From the NCBI RefSeq assembly GCF_020497125.1, contig NW_025422903.1, forward strand, positions 434,001 to 498,000: 64,000 bases of DNA. Reading direction: 5' to 3'. The translations under genes were made by a program, and so were the position numbers. Position 1 is the stretch's first letter, and every line of letters begins with the position of its first letter. This DNA comes from Mauremys mutica. Lineage: Eukaryota > Chordata > Testudines > Geoemydidae. Under the pieces are notes generated by a model, which was not told where the DNA came from, did no database searches, and worked only from the letters and a program-made list of their open reading frames with translations. Of this stretch, positions 34,875 to 55,079 are shown piece by piece.

Positions 34875-36370
34875 TTAACAAATATCAGGGGGTAGCCGTG
34901 TTAGTCTGTATCCACAAAAACAACAGGGAGTCCGGTGGCACCTTAAAGACTAACGGATTTATTTGGCATAAGCTTTCGTGGGTAAAAACCCCACTTCTTC
35001 AGATGCCTGGAGAATTACAGATGCAGGCATTGTGCGGACTGACACGTGAAGAGAAGGGAGTCACCTCACAAGTGGAGAACCAGCACTGACAGGGCCAATT
35101 CGATCAGGGTGGATGTGGGCCACTCCCAATAACTGATGAGGATTTGTCAATTCCAGGAGAGGAAAAGCTGCTTCTGTAATGAGCCAGCCACTCCCAGTCC
35201 CCATTCAAACCCAGTTTTTTTGTTGCAGGATGGCTACTTTTTAAATCTGTTACTGAATGTCCAGGGAGATTGAAGTGTTCTCCTGCCGGCTTTTGTGTGT
35301 TACCATTCCTGATGTCCGATTTGTGTCCATTTATTCTCTTACGTAGAGACTGTCCGGTTTGGCCAGTGTACATGGTGGAGGGGCATTGCTGGCACGTGAT
35401 GGCATATATCACATTAGTAGACGTGCGGGTGAATGAGTCCCTGATGGTGTGGCTGATGTGGTTGGCTCCTCTGATGGTGTCGCTAGAGTAGCTATGGGGA
35501 CAGAGAAGGCCACGGGGTTTGTTACAGGGTTTGGTGTTTCTGTGGTGTGGTGTGTAGTTGCTGGTGAGTATTTGCCTCAGGCTGGGGAGCTGTCTGTAAG
35601 CAAGGACTGGCCTGTCTCCCCCGGTCTGTCAGAGGGAGGGATCATTTTCCAGGCTGGGTTGTAGATCGTTGATGATGCGCTGGAGAGGTTTTAGCTGGGG
35701 GCTGTACGTGATGGCCAGTGGCGTTCTGTTATTTTCCTTGTTGGGCCTGTCCTGCAGTAGGTGACTTCTGGGTACCCGTCTCGCTCTGTCAATCTGTTTT
35801 CTTACTTCATCAGGTGGCTACTGTAGTTTTAAGAACACATGATAGAGATCGTGTAGGTGTTTGTCTCTGTCTGAGGGATTGGAGCAAATTCCATTGTATC
35901 TTGGGGCTTGGCTGTAGACAATGGATCGTGTGATGATAATATAATATATGGAGATACACCAATCTCCTAGAGCTAGAAGGGACCCTGAAGGATCATCGAG
36001 TCCAGCCCCTGCCTTCACTAGCAGGACCAGTTTTTGCCCCAGATCCCTAAGTGGCCCCCTCAAGGATTGAACTGACAACCCTGGGTTTAGCAGGCCAATG
36101 CTCCAACCATTGAGCTCTCCCTCCCCCCGCTGTGTCCTGGCTGGAAGCTGGAGGCATGTAGGTAAGTGTAGCGGTCGGTAGGTTTCCGGTATAGGGTGGC
36201 GTGTATGGGACCATCGCTGATTTCCACTGTAGTGTCCAGGAAGTGGATCTCTTGTGTGGGCCATTCCAGGCTGAGGTGGAAATGGTGGAAATCCAGGTGG
36301 AGTTTTTCCAGGGCCCCCGTCCCGTGGTGCAGATGAGGAAGATGTCGTCAGTGTAGCGCAAGTGGAGCAG
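34875..36370 (-). mobile_element. Penelope-like element remnant
   Basis: Minus strand. Near 36360 the frame has RYTDDIFLI, a reverse-transcriptase YxDD active-site motif. The 3' part (35412-35104) encodes a GIY-YIG-type endonuclease module (VIYAITCQQC, MYTGQTGQSLRKRINGH). This order, reverse transcriptase then GIY-YIG, is diagnostic of Penelope-like elements. Downstream the AAAGACTAACGGATTTATTT and AGGGGGTAGCCGTGTTAGTC blocks form the 3' end. The coding part is broken by frameshifts and by a SINE (35941-36127). Confidence 0.85.
35941..36127 (-). mobile_element. tRNA-derived SINE inserted in the Penelope-like element
   Basis: The minus strand reads GAGCTCAATGGTTGGAGC (box A region), then GCCTGCTAAACCCAGGG, then GTTGTCAGTTCAATCC (box B), then GAGGGGGCCACTTAGGGATC and GATGATCCTTCAGGGTCC. 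This is a tRNA head with an unrelated body. Confidence 0.8.
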
Positions 36371-36620
36371 GGGCGCTAGGGGACGAGAGCTGAGGGAGCG
36401 TTGGCAAACTGGGGGGCCGTGCGGGTACCCGTAGCAGTGCCGCTGGCTTGGAGGTTGTGTTTTAACAGACCCTGGGGAGCGGGGGAAACAGGCTGGCTGG
36501 GCCCATGGGTCTCATCTGGGGTGGATGGGCCCTCTGACCCCCCCCCCAGTTCAGAACCCCCTTTTCCTCTCCCCCTCCCCCCAACATCACTGGGACCAAA
36601 CAAAACCATTGATCAGTATT

Positions 36621-36626
36621 TTTATT
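36621..36626 (-). terminator. PLP2: PLP2 polyadenylation signal
   Basis: Minus-strand AATAAA about 760 bases beyond the PLP2 stop, giving a 3' UTR that includes one 74-bp tRNA-like unit (about 37020-37110). No other gene is seen at 36370-37380. Confidence 0.65.
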
Positions 36627-37382
36627 AACCCTTCCCCCCCCCCCCCAAATAAGCAGAAATTAACACAAGCCACATGCAGGACCGGGTAGTGGGGGGGGAA
36701 TGTGAGGGGTTCGGGGGGGGGTTCAGTGCCCTGAGCATCACCACATGAATCCCCCCGTGTGCCATTCCCCACCAGTCCCCCACCCTGAGGCCAGTTTCCT
36801 TGCCTTAAGTTTAGTTCATTTAAAAAAAATCTCCTTATATTAAAATTTATTTCCCTTGAAAACATCCCATGGGCTCCGGTTCTGGTAGGCCCTATGTAAA
36901 CACATGGGTCCTTCTGCCCTGAACAGCTGGCAGTGTAACACCTGTTAGCGCAGGAGAAACCGAGGCACAGAAAGAGTAAAGGCACTTGATTAGGAACAAG
37001 TGGTAGGGACAGAACCCACCAGACCCCACTCCCCACCCTGAACTGGGGATAGAACCCAGGAGTCCTGGCTCCCAACCTCCCCCACCTGTTCTAACCACTA
37101 GACACCACTGCCCGCATCCGTGCTCCAGCCAACCTAGGAAAGTGGGGGTGGCATTGCTGGGGTGGGGGGGGGCTCCCCCCATGCGATCCCCATTGTCAAG
37201 GCTTCTGAACATGGGTGTGGCCCTGAGGTCAGGGCAGGAATTGGGGATGGGGAGCTGGAGGGAGATTAGTGGGTGGGGGGTTCCTCTTCTTTGCCCCCCC
37301 CAGCAGTATGTACAAGAATCCTTAGAAACAGCGAGGGGGGGGGGCAAAGGCACCAAAGTGGGGGCCGGGGTCGTGCGACTTC

Positions 37383-40300
37383 TCAGACACCCTCCGGGGA
37401 TTCTGTAAGGAGAGAGAGAGACCACAAGGGGGCGTCAGAGAGTCAGGGATCATCCCCCATCTTCCCTTGTCTAGCCCCCGCCCCCCCCCTCCCTGTGGTG
37501 GGGCAGGGTCACCCCGTCCCGTCTTACCTCCCCCGGCCCTGTGGTGGGGCAGGGTCACCCCCTCCCGTCTTACCTCCCCCGGCCCTGTGGTGGGGCAGGG
37601 TCGCCCCCTCCCGTCTTACCTCCCCCGGCCCCGTGGTGGGGCAGGGTCGCCCCCTCCCATCCAGTCCCCCCATCCCAGGGGGTGGGGCAGGGTCACCCCC
37701 TCCCATCCAGCCCCCCCATCCCAGGGGGTGGGGGCACTTACCAGTGGGGGCAGCTGTGTGGGTTTTCCGAAGGGTGGGGAATGTAATATAGGCATCGTAT
37801 GCAAACAGGATGCCAGCCAGGAGCCCAAAGACCTGCGGGGGATGGGACCAAGCAGGAGTTAATTGCTGTATCAGTTGATTGCTGGTAACGAGCAGAGGAT
37901 TTGCAGTGTGGGTTCAAGGCCCCTGGATCAAGAGGAGCAGAAAATCCCCCCTCCCCAATTTTGTGCAGTTTGCCTAATTTCTTCCCCCACCCAACATTAT
38001 GATGCGGCCACCTCTGGGGTCAGGCCTGGCGGCTGATTGCAAGGAATGAATGACAGACGTGCTGCAGCACAGTGCCCCCATTGCCACGGCCAGCACTGAC
38101 TGCTGGCCAGTGTCCCCTGTCGAGCCCCCCAGCGCCCGGCCCTGACTTGCAGGGGACAGCACCCCCAGCCCCGCTCCCTGCCCCCACGGCCCGCCCAGTC
38201 CCGGCTGCCAGGGAAACCAGTTGCTTTACCCCAGCTGCGATCCCAGCTCCGTCCCTGTGGCCAATGACGACGATGAGGGAGGTGATGAGGAAGAGCAGAG
38301 CACCAATCAGAGCACGGATGAAATCCTGGGAAGAAAGAAACGGAAGGTAAGAAGCAGAGAGCGGCACCGACCTGGCTTTGGTACGATGCACTCGACCTAC
38401 AGTAACGAAGTTTTTGCCACAGGAACGTGCTGGCACATTAATAACGACATGAGATTGTCAGTGTAACAAAGCTTCCTGCATAGAAATTTCTTGCATTTTT
38501 ATGGAGTTTTCCATGGGAATTTCTATGCGTAAGATAAATTCATTAACTCGTTTGCACAGACATTTCCTGGCAGATGAATAACTTGGCCCAGAATTTCTTT
38601 GCATTTTAACAAATTTGCCATGGAAAATCCTTGTATATTAAGAAATTAACCTGGGTTTCGCGGGGGAATTTTCTCAGTATATTAACCCCTTTAATGGACT
38701 TTTTTTTTTTTTTACATTGGCATTTCTGAGTATGTTTGGTTTTAGCTTAATATTTTTCCCTGTGGCAATTCCTTCATTTATTTATTCTAAATTACCAATT
38801 TCTGCGCGCAGCAATATCTTTGTGTGGTCACACATCAACCTTTCAGGATCTGATTGCATGTTAACTGTTTTCTTGCTAATTCACCAAGTTCTTTTGCATA
38901 GCGAGGGCCGTGCATTTTAACAAAGTTTTTTGCACATCTATTTCCATGGGTTTTAACAAAGTTTTTTGTCTTTGCATTTTCACATAGGTTTTTGGGCTGT
39001 TCTCGTCTTGCATGTTAATAAATTAAAACAAGTTTGTTAGGGGATTTTCCTCCCCTTGTTAAGGGTTATTCAGAACAGCGAATTGTACAGAAGATTCCAG
39101 CTGTCCTGGCAGGTGGTATGTTCTAGCTTCCCCCAATGGCGTGATAGAATAAAGCTCCTTACACTCCAGCCCCAGTGCACAAAAGCCAGCTGCTTGTTTA
39201 ATCCTAGCGTGTAGATGACGAAGAAGACGATTGAAAACACCATCTCGAAGATGGCCACACCCGTATAACCAGGGGTCCGAGACGCACCATAGCAGATCAG
39301 GATAACAATACAGAGGCCCTGTGTGGGGTGGAAATGGACAATAGTTAGGACAATTGTTCAGCCAGTGCTAAGATGCAGCCATCTCTGGGGTGGGACACCG
39401 GGGAACAGCCGCACATAACGCCGCACAGGGATGGCTCGCCTGGTGTTCAGAGGCAGCCGCCTCTGGGGCAGGGCAGCTGGGGACCAGACGTACACCTTTG
39501 GGACAGGAAGTGAAAGAGAATCTTGTTTCCAGTGGCAGCTGCAGGGGGATGAAAGGAAACAGAATGGGAGTGTCCCTAAACTGGGATATGGCCCGGACAC
39601 CGGGGTTCCCATCCTGAACATAAGGCAGAAGGGATAAAGCGGGTAATGAGCAGAGCAGGTTGGGATCTCATGTTTAGATGTTTAAATAAGTACAGGGCCC
39701 CCCCAGCACCCAGCTCTGCCTGCCAAGGAACAGTGCCCCCTGCCCAGCCCCCCGCCCTGCTCCCCACAGCACAGCACCCCCCAGTGCCCGGCCCTGCCTG
39801 CCAGGGGAGAGCACCCCCTGCCCAGCCCCCCAGCTCCCCGCAGCACGACGCCCCCCAGGAAGGGCAAGGGGGTGGTTGGAGAATCTGAGTCACGCTGTAA
39901 TATTCCATTCGCTGCAAGACGGGGCGTCTGCTGCTCTGCCAAGGGTCTGACTCACCCGCCGCTTTCCTGTACATGCCTGGGGAGAGGTGTCTCCTGAGAG
40001 AGGGGAGCGGGGGCTGGTGGTTAGAGCGGGGGCGCTGGGAGCCAGGACTCCTGGGTTCTCTCCCAGCTCTGTGAGGGGAGTGGGGGCTGGTGGTTAGAGC
40101 AGGGGCGCTGGGAGCCAGGACTCCTGGGTTCTCTCCCAGCTCTGGGAGGGGGGGTCTAGTGGTTAGAGCGGGGTGGGGGGAGGGAGTGGGAGCCCGGACT
40201 CCTGGGTCCCGCGTGGGCTGGGCGGGGCATTCGGGGCGCCTGGGGAATGTTCCAGCTCGAGTCACATCTGGAGGCTAAAAATACCAGCCCACGCTGGGCA

Positions 40301-42439
40301 CACAAAGGGGCGAGTGTGTGGAGGGTGGGGGGTGGGGCCGGTCACCATGGCAACTACTAAATTCAACCAGCTCCCCCTGCCAAATATTCGCAGGTCAGGA
40401 AGGGTGGAGCCTGTCACAGGCGGGGGCACATGGGGGCATCTTAAAGGGGCGGTGCCTTCTACGGGTGGGGGGGGGGGCTGTGAAAGGGGTGGCACCCCCT
40501 ACAGGTGGAGCAGAGGGGAGGCTGTTACAGGGGTAGTGCCTGCTACAGGCGGAGCGGGGGGCTGTTAAAGGGCCAGTGCCTGCTACAGGCGGAGCAGGGG
40601 ATTGTTACAGGAGTGGTGCCTGCTACAGGTGGAGCAGGGGGCTGTTACAGGAGTGGTGCCTGCTACAGGCAGAGCAGGGGGCTGTTAAAGGGCCAGTGCC
40701 TGCTACAGGCGGAGCAGGGGGCTGTTACAGGGGCGGTGCCTGCTACAGGCGGAGCGGGGGATTTTTACAGAGGTGGTGCCTGCTACAGGCAGAGCGGGGG
40801 GCTGTTACAGGGGCGGTGCCTGCTACAGGCAGAGGTGATGGGGGATGTTACAGGGATGGAACCTGCAACAGGCGGAGGGGCCATGGTGGTGGTGGGTCCT
40901 AAAGGGATGGAGTGCCCCCCTGGCAAACACTTCACGGGCCAGCCCACTGTGGCAGGGAGGTGGCACCCCTGGCAGCGCAGGGGTGGGGAAAGTGAGGCAC
41001 GAGGAGACAGGTCTGGACAGGGTGCGGAACTGGGTGTATATTCCCCACCCACCCGCACCTCGGTCCTGCCGGGACCTGCTGCTCCCACGCCCACCCCATA
41101 AACGCCCCTGAGCCTTAAAGGAGCCCTGCCCCTGTAAGAAGGAAAATCAGGGCAGTGGGCTCTGGTGGTTAGAGCGGGGGGCTGGGAGCCAGGACTCCTG
41201 GGTTCTCTCCCCGGCTCTGGGAGGGGAGTGGGGGCTGGTGGTTAGAGCAGGGGGGATCTGGGAGCCCGGACTCCTGGGTTCTCTCCCCGGCTCTGGGAGG
41301 GCAGTGGGGGCTGGTGGTTAGAGCAGGGGGGATCTGGGAGCCCGGACTCCTGGGTTCTCTCCCCGGCTCTGGGAGGGGAGGGGGGGCTGGTGGTTAGAGC
41401 GGGGGAGGGGGGCTGGGAGCCAGGACTCCTGGGTTCTCTCCCCGGCTCTGGGAGGGGAGTGGGGGCTAATGGGTTGCAACGTGGGGGGGAGGGAGTGGGC
41501 TGGGAGCCAGGGCTCCTGGGTTCTCTCTCTGGCTCATTTCTCCCTTTGCAAGAGCTGGGCGGGGTGGTTAATAATTGATTCTGGGTGAGGTTCAGGGAGT
41601 GGGGGGCAGGGAATCCTATGGGCCCGTGGGAACAGCCAGATCTGAGGGGCAGGCGGTGGGGTGGAGTCATCCCCCCCCGGGCCCTGGAGGGGGACCTGTC
41701 CTACGCCCAGGATCACACAGACCCTACCCCCCCCCCCCCGCAGACAGGGGGACACTCCCCGCACCTCCCTTTCCACAATGCAAACACACACACACATCCC
41801 ACAGCCGCAGGAGACAGGCCCCACCCCTAATCTGCACACACCAGCACACAGCTAGATACACACAAACACACCCTCTGCGCCCTTCCAGCCACATGGCATC
41901 CATGCCCCGTCGCACAGATACACACCCACACACAGGGGGCACACACGGTAACCCTCACACACACAGATACACACCCACACACAGGGGGCACACACGGTAA
42001 CCCTCACACACACAGATACACACCCACACACAGGGGGCACACACGGTAACCCTCACACACACAGATACACAAACACACAGGCAGCACATGCGGTAACCCC
42101 CCCCACACACACACACACTGCCCTTCCAGGCACATGGCATCCACACCCTGTCTCCCACACACTCCCGCACAGGTGGCACATGCTGTAACCCTCAGCCATG
42201 CACACTCACAGCCGCAGGAGACAGGCCCCACCCATAATCTGCACACACCAGCACACTGCTAGATACACACACACACACACACCCCGCACCCTTCCAGCCA
42301 CATGGTGTCCACACCCTGTCACACAGATACACACACCCTGCGGTAACCCTCACCCACACAGACACACACACACATGTTCTCTCTCTAGTCCCAACACACA
42401 CACACACACACACACTCCACAGGTGACACACGGGGTAAC

Positions 42440-42475
<36 letters not shown>

Positions 42476-43715
42476 TCCCGGACAGCCACACCCAGGAACA
42501 TGGCCCCGGGGGGGAGGGCCAACAGGACACAGACTGAAGGGAGCCGCTGGGAGTGTTGAAATAACGGAGGCAGAGGAGGAACTAGGATGGGCCCCAGGAG
42601 TCCTGGCACCCAGCCCCCTCCGCTCTAACCACTAGCCCCCACTCCCCTCCCAGAGCTGGGGAGAGAACCCAGGAGTCCTGGCTCCCAGCCCCCTCCGCTC
42701 TAACCACTAGCCCCCACTCCCCTCCCAGAGCTGGGGAGAGAACCCAGGAGTCCTGGCTCCCAGCCCCCCGCCGCCTTTGGGTGCCAACCCTGTTTGAATC
42801 ACAGTTCCCTCCAGTCAGTTGGCGGGAGCCACATCCCAACTCTACCCTTCGTGGGCTGCAGCTGATTCATCTCCAACAGGGCGGTAACCCGCCCCCCCCC
42901 CACTACCCAGAAATCACACGCTGCTCTGGACTGGGAACCAGGACTCCTGGGTTCTCTCCTGGCTCTGGGAGGGGAGTCTGGTCTAGTGGTTAGAGCAGGG
43001 GGGCACTGGGAGCCAGGACTCCTGGGTTCTCTCCTGGCTCTGGGAGGGGAGTGGGGTCTAGTGGTTAGAGCAGGGTGGGGTGGGAGCCAGGACTCCTGGG
43101 TTCTCTCCTGGCTCTGGGAGGGGAGTCGGGACTGGTGGGTGAGAGCAGGGGGGCGAGGGCTGGGAGCCCGGACTCCTGGGTTCTCTCCCTGGCTCTGGGA
43201 GGGGAGTCGGGGCTGGTGGGTGAGAGCAGGGGTGGGGGCTGGGAGCCAGGATTCCTGGGTTCTCTTCTGTCCTGGCTCTGGGAGGGGAGTGGGGTCTAGT
43301 GGTTAGAGCAGGGTGGGGTGGGAGCCAGGACTCCTGGGTTCTCTCCTGGCTCTGGGAGGGGAGTCGGGACTGGTGGGTGAGAGCAGGGGGGGAGGGCTGG
43401 GAGCCAGGACTCCTGGGTTCTCTCCTGTCCTGGCTCTGGGAGGGGAGTGGGGGCCAGTGGGTTCGAGCAGCGCGTGTGGACGCACCGGGTCAGGACCCTG
43501 TTCCTGCCTCTGCGGGGCGCGTGTAAGACCTGACGTGTGGCTGACACCCATGGGCGCCTCCTTCCTCCGTGTGCCCCGGGACCCTCGTCTCTGCTCGGTG
43601 CCCCCCCCCCCCGCGGATAACTCACAATCTCCAGCGCCAGGACGGTGCCCTTGTGAGAGCGGAGGAAGCTGGTGCATTGCCCCATGCACCCCGGGGTGCC
43701 GCTAGAGGAGTCCAT
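37383..43715 (-). CDS. PLP2: Proteolipid protein 2 (MARVEL four-pass membrane protein)
   Basis: Exons: 43715-43626, 39318-39163, 38325-38230, 37832-37742, 37402-37383. Phases agree, giving 150 residues (human 152). The protein is a small MARVEL-family protein of the endoplasmic reticulum and plasma membrane. Segments: TM1 about 27-47 (LALEI|GLCIVILICYGAS), TM2 about 51-71 (VAIFEMVFSIVFFVIYTLGL), TM3 about 84-104 (FIRALIGALLFLITSLIVVI), TM4 about 111-134 (AAGVFGLLAGILFAYDAYITF). The AYDAYITFP and HTAAPT blocks match mammalian PLP2, and the tail is ESPEGV. The ATG at 43715 was chosen over an in-frame ATG at 43751 because it aligns with the family start (9 residues before the conserved Cys). The gene is convergent with PRICKLE3, as in human. 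Confidence 0.95.
37465..37735. repeat. ~45-bp minisatellite in PLP2 intron 4
   Basis: The unit is CCCGTCTTACCTCCCCCGGC then CCTGTGGTGGGGCAGGGTCA. Three copies (near 37521, 37567, 37613) contain, on the minus strand, GGGGGAG|GTAAGACGGG, a consensus splice donor. The array lies just downstream of the genuine exon 4 donor at 37742/37741. Confidence 0.85.
38460..39060. repeat. AT-rich degenerate repeat in PLP2 intron 2
   Basis: Repeated TTGCATTTTAACAAA and TTCCATGGGAATTT-like blocks with long T runs. This is the most AT-rich stretch of the window. No coding features. Confidence 0.6.
40010..40195 (+). repeat. ~74-bp tRNA/MIR-like units in PLP2 intron 1
   Basis: Two and a half copies, plus orientation. 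More arrays occupy the same intron at 41160-41540 (+), 42590-42770 (-) and 42920-43480 (+). The last of these stops about 150 bases from the exon 1 donor. Confidence 0.85.
40395..40890 (+). repeat. 40-bp minisatellite in PLP2 intron 1
   Basis: About 11 copies of GCTGTTACAGGGGCGGTGCC then TGCTACAGGCGGAGCAGGGG, with an exact 40-base period in the middle. Confidence 0.93.
41780..42480. repeat. CA-rich satellite in PLP2 intron 1
   Basis: CACACA runs alternate with a roughly 53-base unit: CAGATACACACCCACACACA then GGGGGCACACACGGTAACCC. Pure (CA)n runs lie near 42440-42470. Confidence 0.9.
42920..43480 (+). repeat. Long tandem array of the ~74-bp tRNA/MIR-like unit next to PLP2 exon 1
   Basis: About seven copies, plus orientation, opposite to PLP2 transcription. 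A larger duplication is visible: blocks starting at 43075 and 43313 share GGTGGGGTGGGAGCCAGGAC and the following units. Confidence 0.87.
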
Positions 43716-43899
43716 GGCCCCGGAGAACCCCCAGACGGCTCCGGCTGTCAAGCGACTGTCAGAGCGGGCAGCCGACGGGGCAGGGCGTGGGGGGGGGCGG
43801 GCGGGGCTCGGCCGGGCGGGGCTGCCCCTTTCAGAGGAGCCGGAGGGAGCCCGTCACTTTCTAAGAAAGGCATTGGACGGGGCGCGGCGCCGGAAGGCG

Positions 43900-44280
43900 G
43901 GGCGGGCGCCGGAGGGTGCTGGAGCCCGGGTAAGGTGGCGCCGGAGCCTGGTTAAGGTGGCGCCGGCGGATGCTGGAGCCCAGTTAAGGTGGCATCAGAG
44001 CCCGGTTAACGTGACACTGGCGGGTGCTGGAGCCTGATTAAGGCGGCGCTGGAGTCTGGTTAAGGTGGCGCCGGAGGATGCTGGAGCCCAGTTAAGGTGG
44101 CATCAGAGCCCGGTTAACGTGACACTGGCGGGTGCTGGAGCCTGATTAAGGCGGCGCTGGAGCCTGGTTAAGGTGGCGCCGGAGGATGCTGGAGCCCAGT
44201 TAAGGTGGCATCAGAGCCCGGTTAACGTGACACTGGCGGGTGCTGGAGCCCGGTTGCGGTGGCGCCGGAGGGTTAGGCAG
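43900..44280. repeat. Higher-order repeat upstream of PLP2
   Basis: Short units (GCTGGAGCCCGGTTAAGGTG, GGCATCAGAGCCCGGTTAAC) build a composite of about 107 bases that recurs from about 43970 to 44240. It lies within 600 bases upstream of the PLP2 start, next to CpG-rich sequence at 43740-43960 that is the likely promoter. Confidence 0.8.
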
Positions 44281-44289
44281 GAGGGCGCC

Positions 44290-45084
44290 GGAGCCTGGCT
44301 TAGGCGGTGTGGGGGGCTCAGGGGAGAAGCCCGGCTGGTTATGGGGCGCTAGAGACAAAGAATAGAGGAAGCCAGACGGAGGGAGGGACGCGCCTGGATT
44401 CTGCCCCCTCCTCCCCCGCCCTGTTCTTTACAAATGGCTCAGAGGGACAGAGAAGGGAGCTAGTCACCCCCCCCCGCTTGTGTCTATATCGCCCCCCTTC
44501 CCTCCGCCCCTCCCCCTCCTTCCCCCGCACCCCTCTATCCCCCACCCCTCCCCACTCCTTTCCCCGCGCCCCTCTATCCTGCACCCCACCTATCCCCCCT
44601 CCTTCCCCCCATCCCCCACCCCTCTAGCCACCCACCCATCCCCCCACCCCCTCCGTCCCCACACACTCCTCCAGCCATCCCCAGACCTGCCCCCCCCCAG
44701 CCAGGTGGGGCTGCGCTGTGCAGGGCGGGACCCACGTGGGCATGGTGCCAGCGGCTGCATCACCCGCTGCTCGCAGAGCCTGGCAGGAAGTGGCCAGGCT
44801 GGGCAGAGCCGTGCCAGACGCGGGGGGGGGCAAACAGCACAAAGCCGGAGTCCCCCCCGAGCTTGTCCCCCTCCCCTCCTTTAACCCCCCCCCATCTACC
44901 GGCCGGGGGGTGCCCACCCCAGCAGGGCTGCTGGAGTCAAAGGCAAACAGCAGCCTGCAGACCTGGGGGGGGGGGGGCGGAGAGCGTGTAGGGGGCGTCA
45001 GTGGTACCATGTGGCTGAACCACCTCCCCCTACACCGCTCCCTGGCTCCCCCACGGGAGGTCTCGACCCCACCCCCCTCCCACA
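44290..45084. other. PLP2-MAGIX intergenic, no gene
   Basis: Strongly pyrimidine-rich from 44400 to 44700 (TCCCCC and CCCCTCT blocks), then mixed sequence. No exon or RNA gene is recognised. Confidence 0.5.
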
Positions 45085-45475
45085 GACAGAGACTCCTGGG
45101 TTCTCTCCCTGGGGAGGGGAGTGGGGGCTGATGGCTTAGAGCGGGGGGCTGGGAGCTAGGACTCCTGGGTTCTCTCCCTGAGGAGTGGAGTGGGGGCTGA
45201 TGGCTTAGAGCGGGGGGGCTGGGAGCTAGGACTCCTGGGTTCTCTCCCTGAGGAGTGGAGTGGAGGCTGATGGCTTAGAGCGGGGGGCTGGGAGCTAGGA
45301 CTCCTGGGTTCTCTCCCCGGCTCTGTGAGGGGAGTGGGGGCTGGTGGTTAGAGTGGGGGGGGGTCTGGGAGCCAGGATGCCTGGGTTCTCTCCCCGGCTC
45401 TGCGAGGGGTGTGGGGGCTGGTGGTTAGAGGAGCAGCAGGGGCTGGGAGCCCGGACGCCTGGGTTCGCTCTGTGG
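45085..45475 (+). repeat. Tandem array of ~74-bp tRNA/MIR-like units, diverged subfamily
   Basis: Five or so copies. Several share a private variant (CTGATGGCTTAGAGC and CTAGGACTCCTGGG), showing local amplification of a single mutated copy. Confidence 0.85.
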
Positions 45476-45559
45476 CAGGACGGGCATGTTCCAGATGCTC
45501 TTTGTGCTACTGAAATGACTCAGGCTACACAACCGCAAACCCCTTTGGGTTTTTTCCTT

Positions 45560-45565
45560 TTTATT
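45560..45565 (-). terminator. MAGIX: MAGIX polyadenylation signal (candidate)
   Basis: Minus-strand AATAAA about 1 kb past the MAGIX stop. The intervening 45780-46560 is a degenerate repeat of GAATGGATCAGTCCA and GGTACCATTGCA blocks, which would be 3' UTR. Confidence 0.5.
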
Positions 45566-46611
45566 CGTTGCCCGTAAGAGAGTTTCTGTTCATCTTAAAT
45601 AAAGACTGTCCCCATGGAGACAGAAACCAAGGCAACTGCAGCATCTTAATGCGAGACCGCGACCCCTCCACACCTCCCATCCCCGGGGGAAGGAGGACCC
45701 CTTCTGGAGCAGAACCAACCATTTCCCATCTCCCCCCACCTCGAACCATTCTGCCCCCCTCCATGGAATAGGTCTGTGATTTCCCCCCCCCCACTGCTGC
45801 ACAGAATGGATCAGTCCAAATGTGAGCCTGCAATGGATTGGTCTATTCCCCCTGCTCTATGAAATGGTTTGGCCCTTGATGATATCCTTCCCCCACCTCA
45901 AGGGAATGGCTGGGTCCATTCCCCCCCCACACCCATACATGGAGTGGATCAAGCCACATGTGGTGGCTCCCAGCCCTTATGGATCAGTCCATCTGACATT
46001 GCTCTATGCAGGGATAGTCCCCCCCCATGGAATGGATTGGCTCAGTTTCCTCCCCTTCCATGGAATGGATCAGTCCATGTGTGGCTCTGTGGAATGTTGG
46101 CAAGGCAGAGTGGACAATACCATTGCAATCCTGACATGGGGGATGCAAAATTACAAGTGGCCAATACCATTGCCAAAGAGGGCACCAGTGGACAGCACCA
46201 TTGCACAGACGGGGGGGGGGGAAGGTACCAGCAGAGTAGAAGGTATGAGTACAGATTGTGAATGGGGGAGGGGAGAAAGGAAAGTACCATTCATTGCATG
46301 GTTTTGGGGGGGGAGACACGCACAAGACGAACTGAAGGTACCATTTCACAGCCCAGAGGGTGGGGGACGGGAGAGGATGATACCACTGCATAGCTGATTG
46401 GGGGGGAGGAAATGGCAGGTACCACTGTGAGTAGATTAGACAGTACCCTTAATCAAAATGGGGAGGGGAACAAGAGTGGAGGGTACCACTACATAGCTGG
46501 GCCCTGGCTGAAGAGGTGGAGATGAGAATGGAAGGTACCATTGCACATCCAGATGAGGGGTGGGTGGATTCTCCCAGGCACTGAGAACATCCTGCTCTGG
46601 GCGGGGCTGGA

Positions 46612-54689
<8,078 letters not shown>

Positions 54690-55079
54690 GGCGCACTCGG
54701 GGACCAAACCGGGGTCTCTGCCCGCTGGGGAGGGGAACCCCGCGACCCCCGGGGGCCGGCTGCCTCAGCCCTGTGAGGAGAGAGAACGGGAGAGTTAGAA
54801 CCTCCTCAGATGCAGCCACGTCTGGGGCGAGGCAGGTAGGTAAGAGCAGCACAGAAACAGTCTGCAGCACAGCGCCCGGCCCTGACTGCCAGGGGAGAGC
54901 GCCCCCTGCCCAGCCCCCAACCTGCCCCCTAGCGCCCGGCCCTGACTGCCAGGGGAGTGCATCCCCTGCCCTGCCCCACGGCACCCCCCAGCGCCCGGCC
55001 CTGACTGCCAGGGGAGAGCGCCCCCTGCCCAGCCCCCAACCTGCCCCCTAGCGCCTGGCCTTGACTGCCAGGGGAGTGC

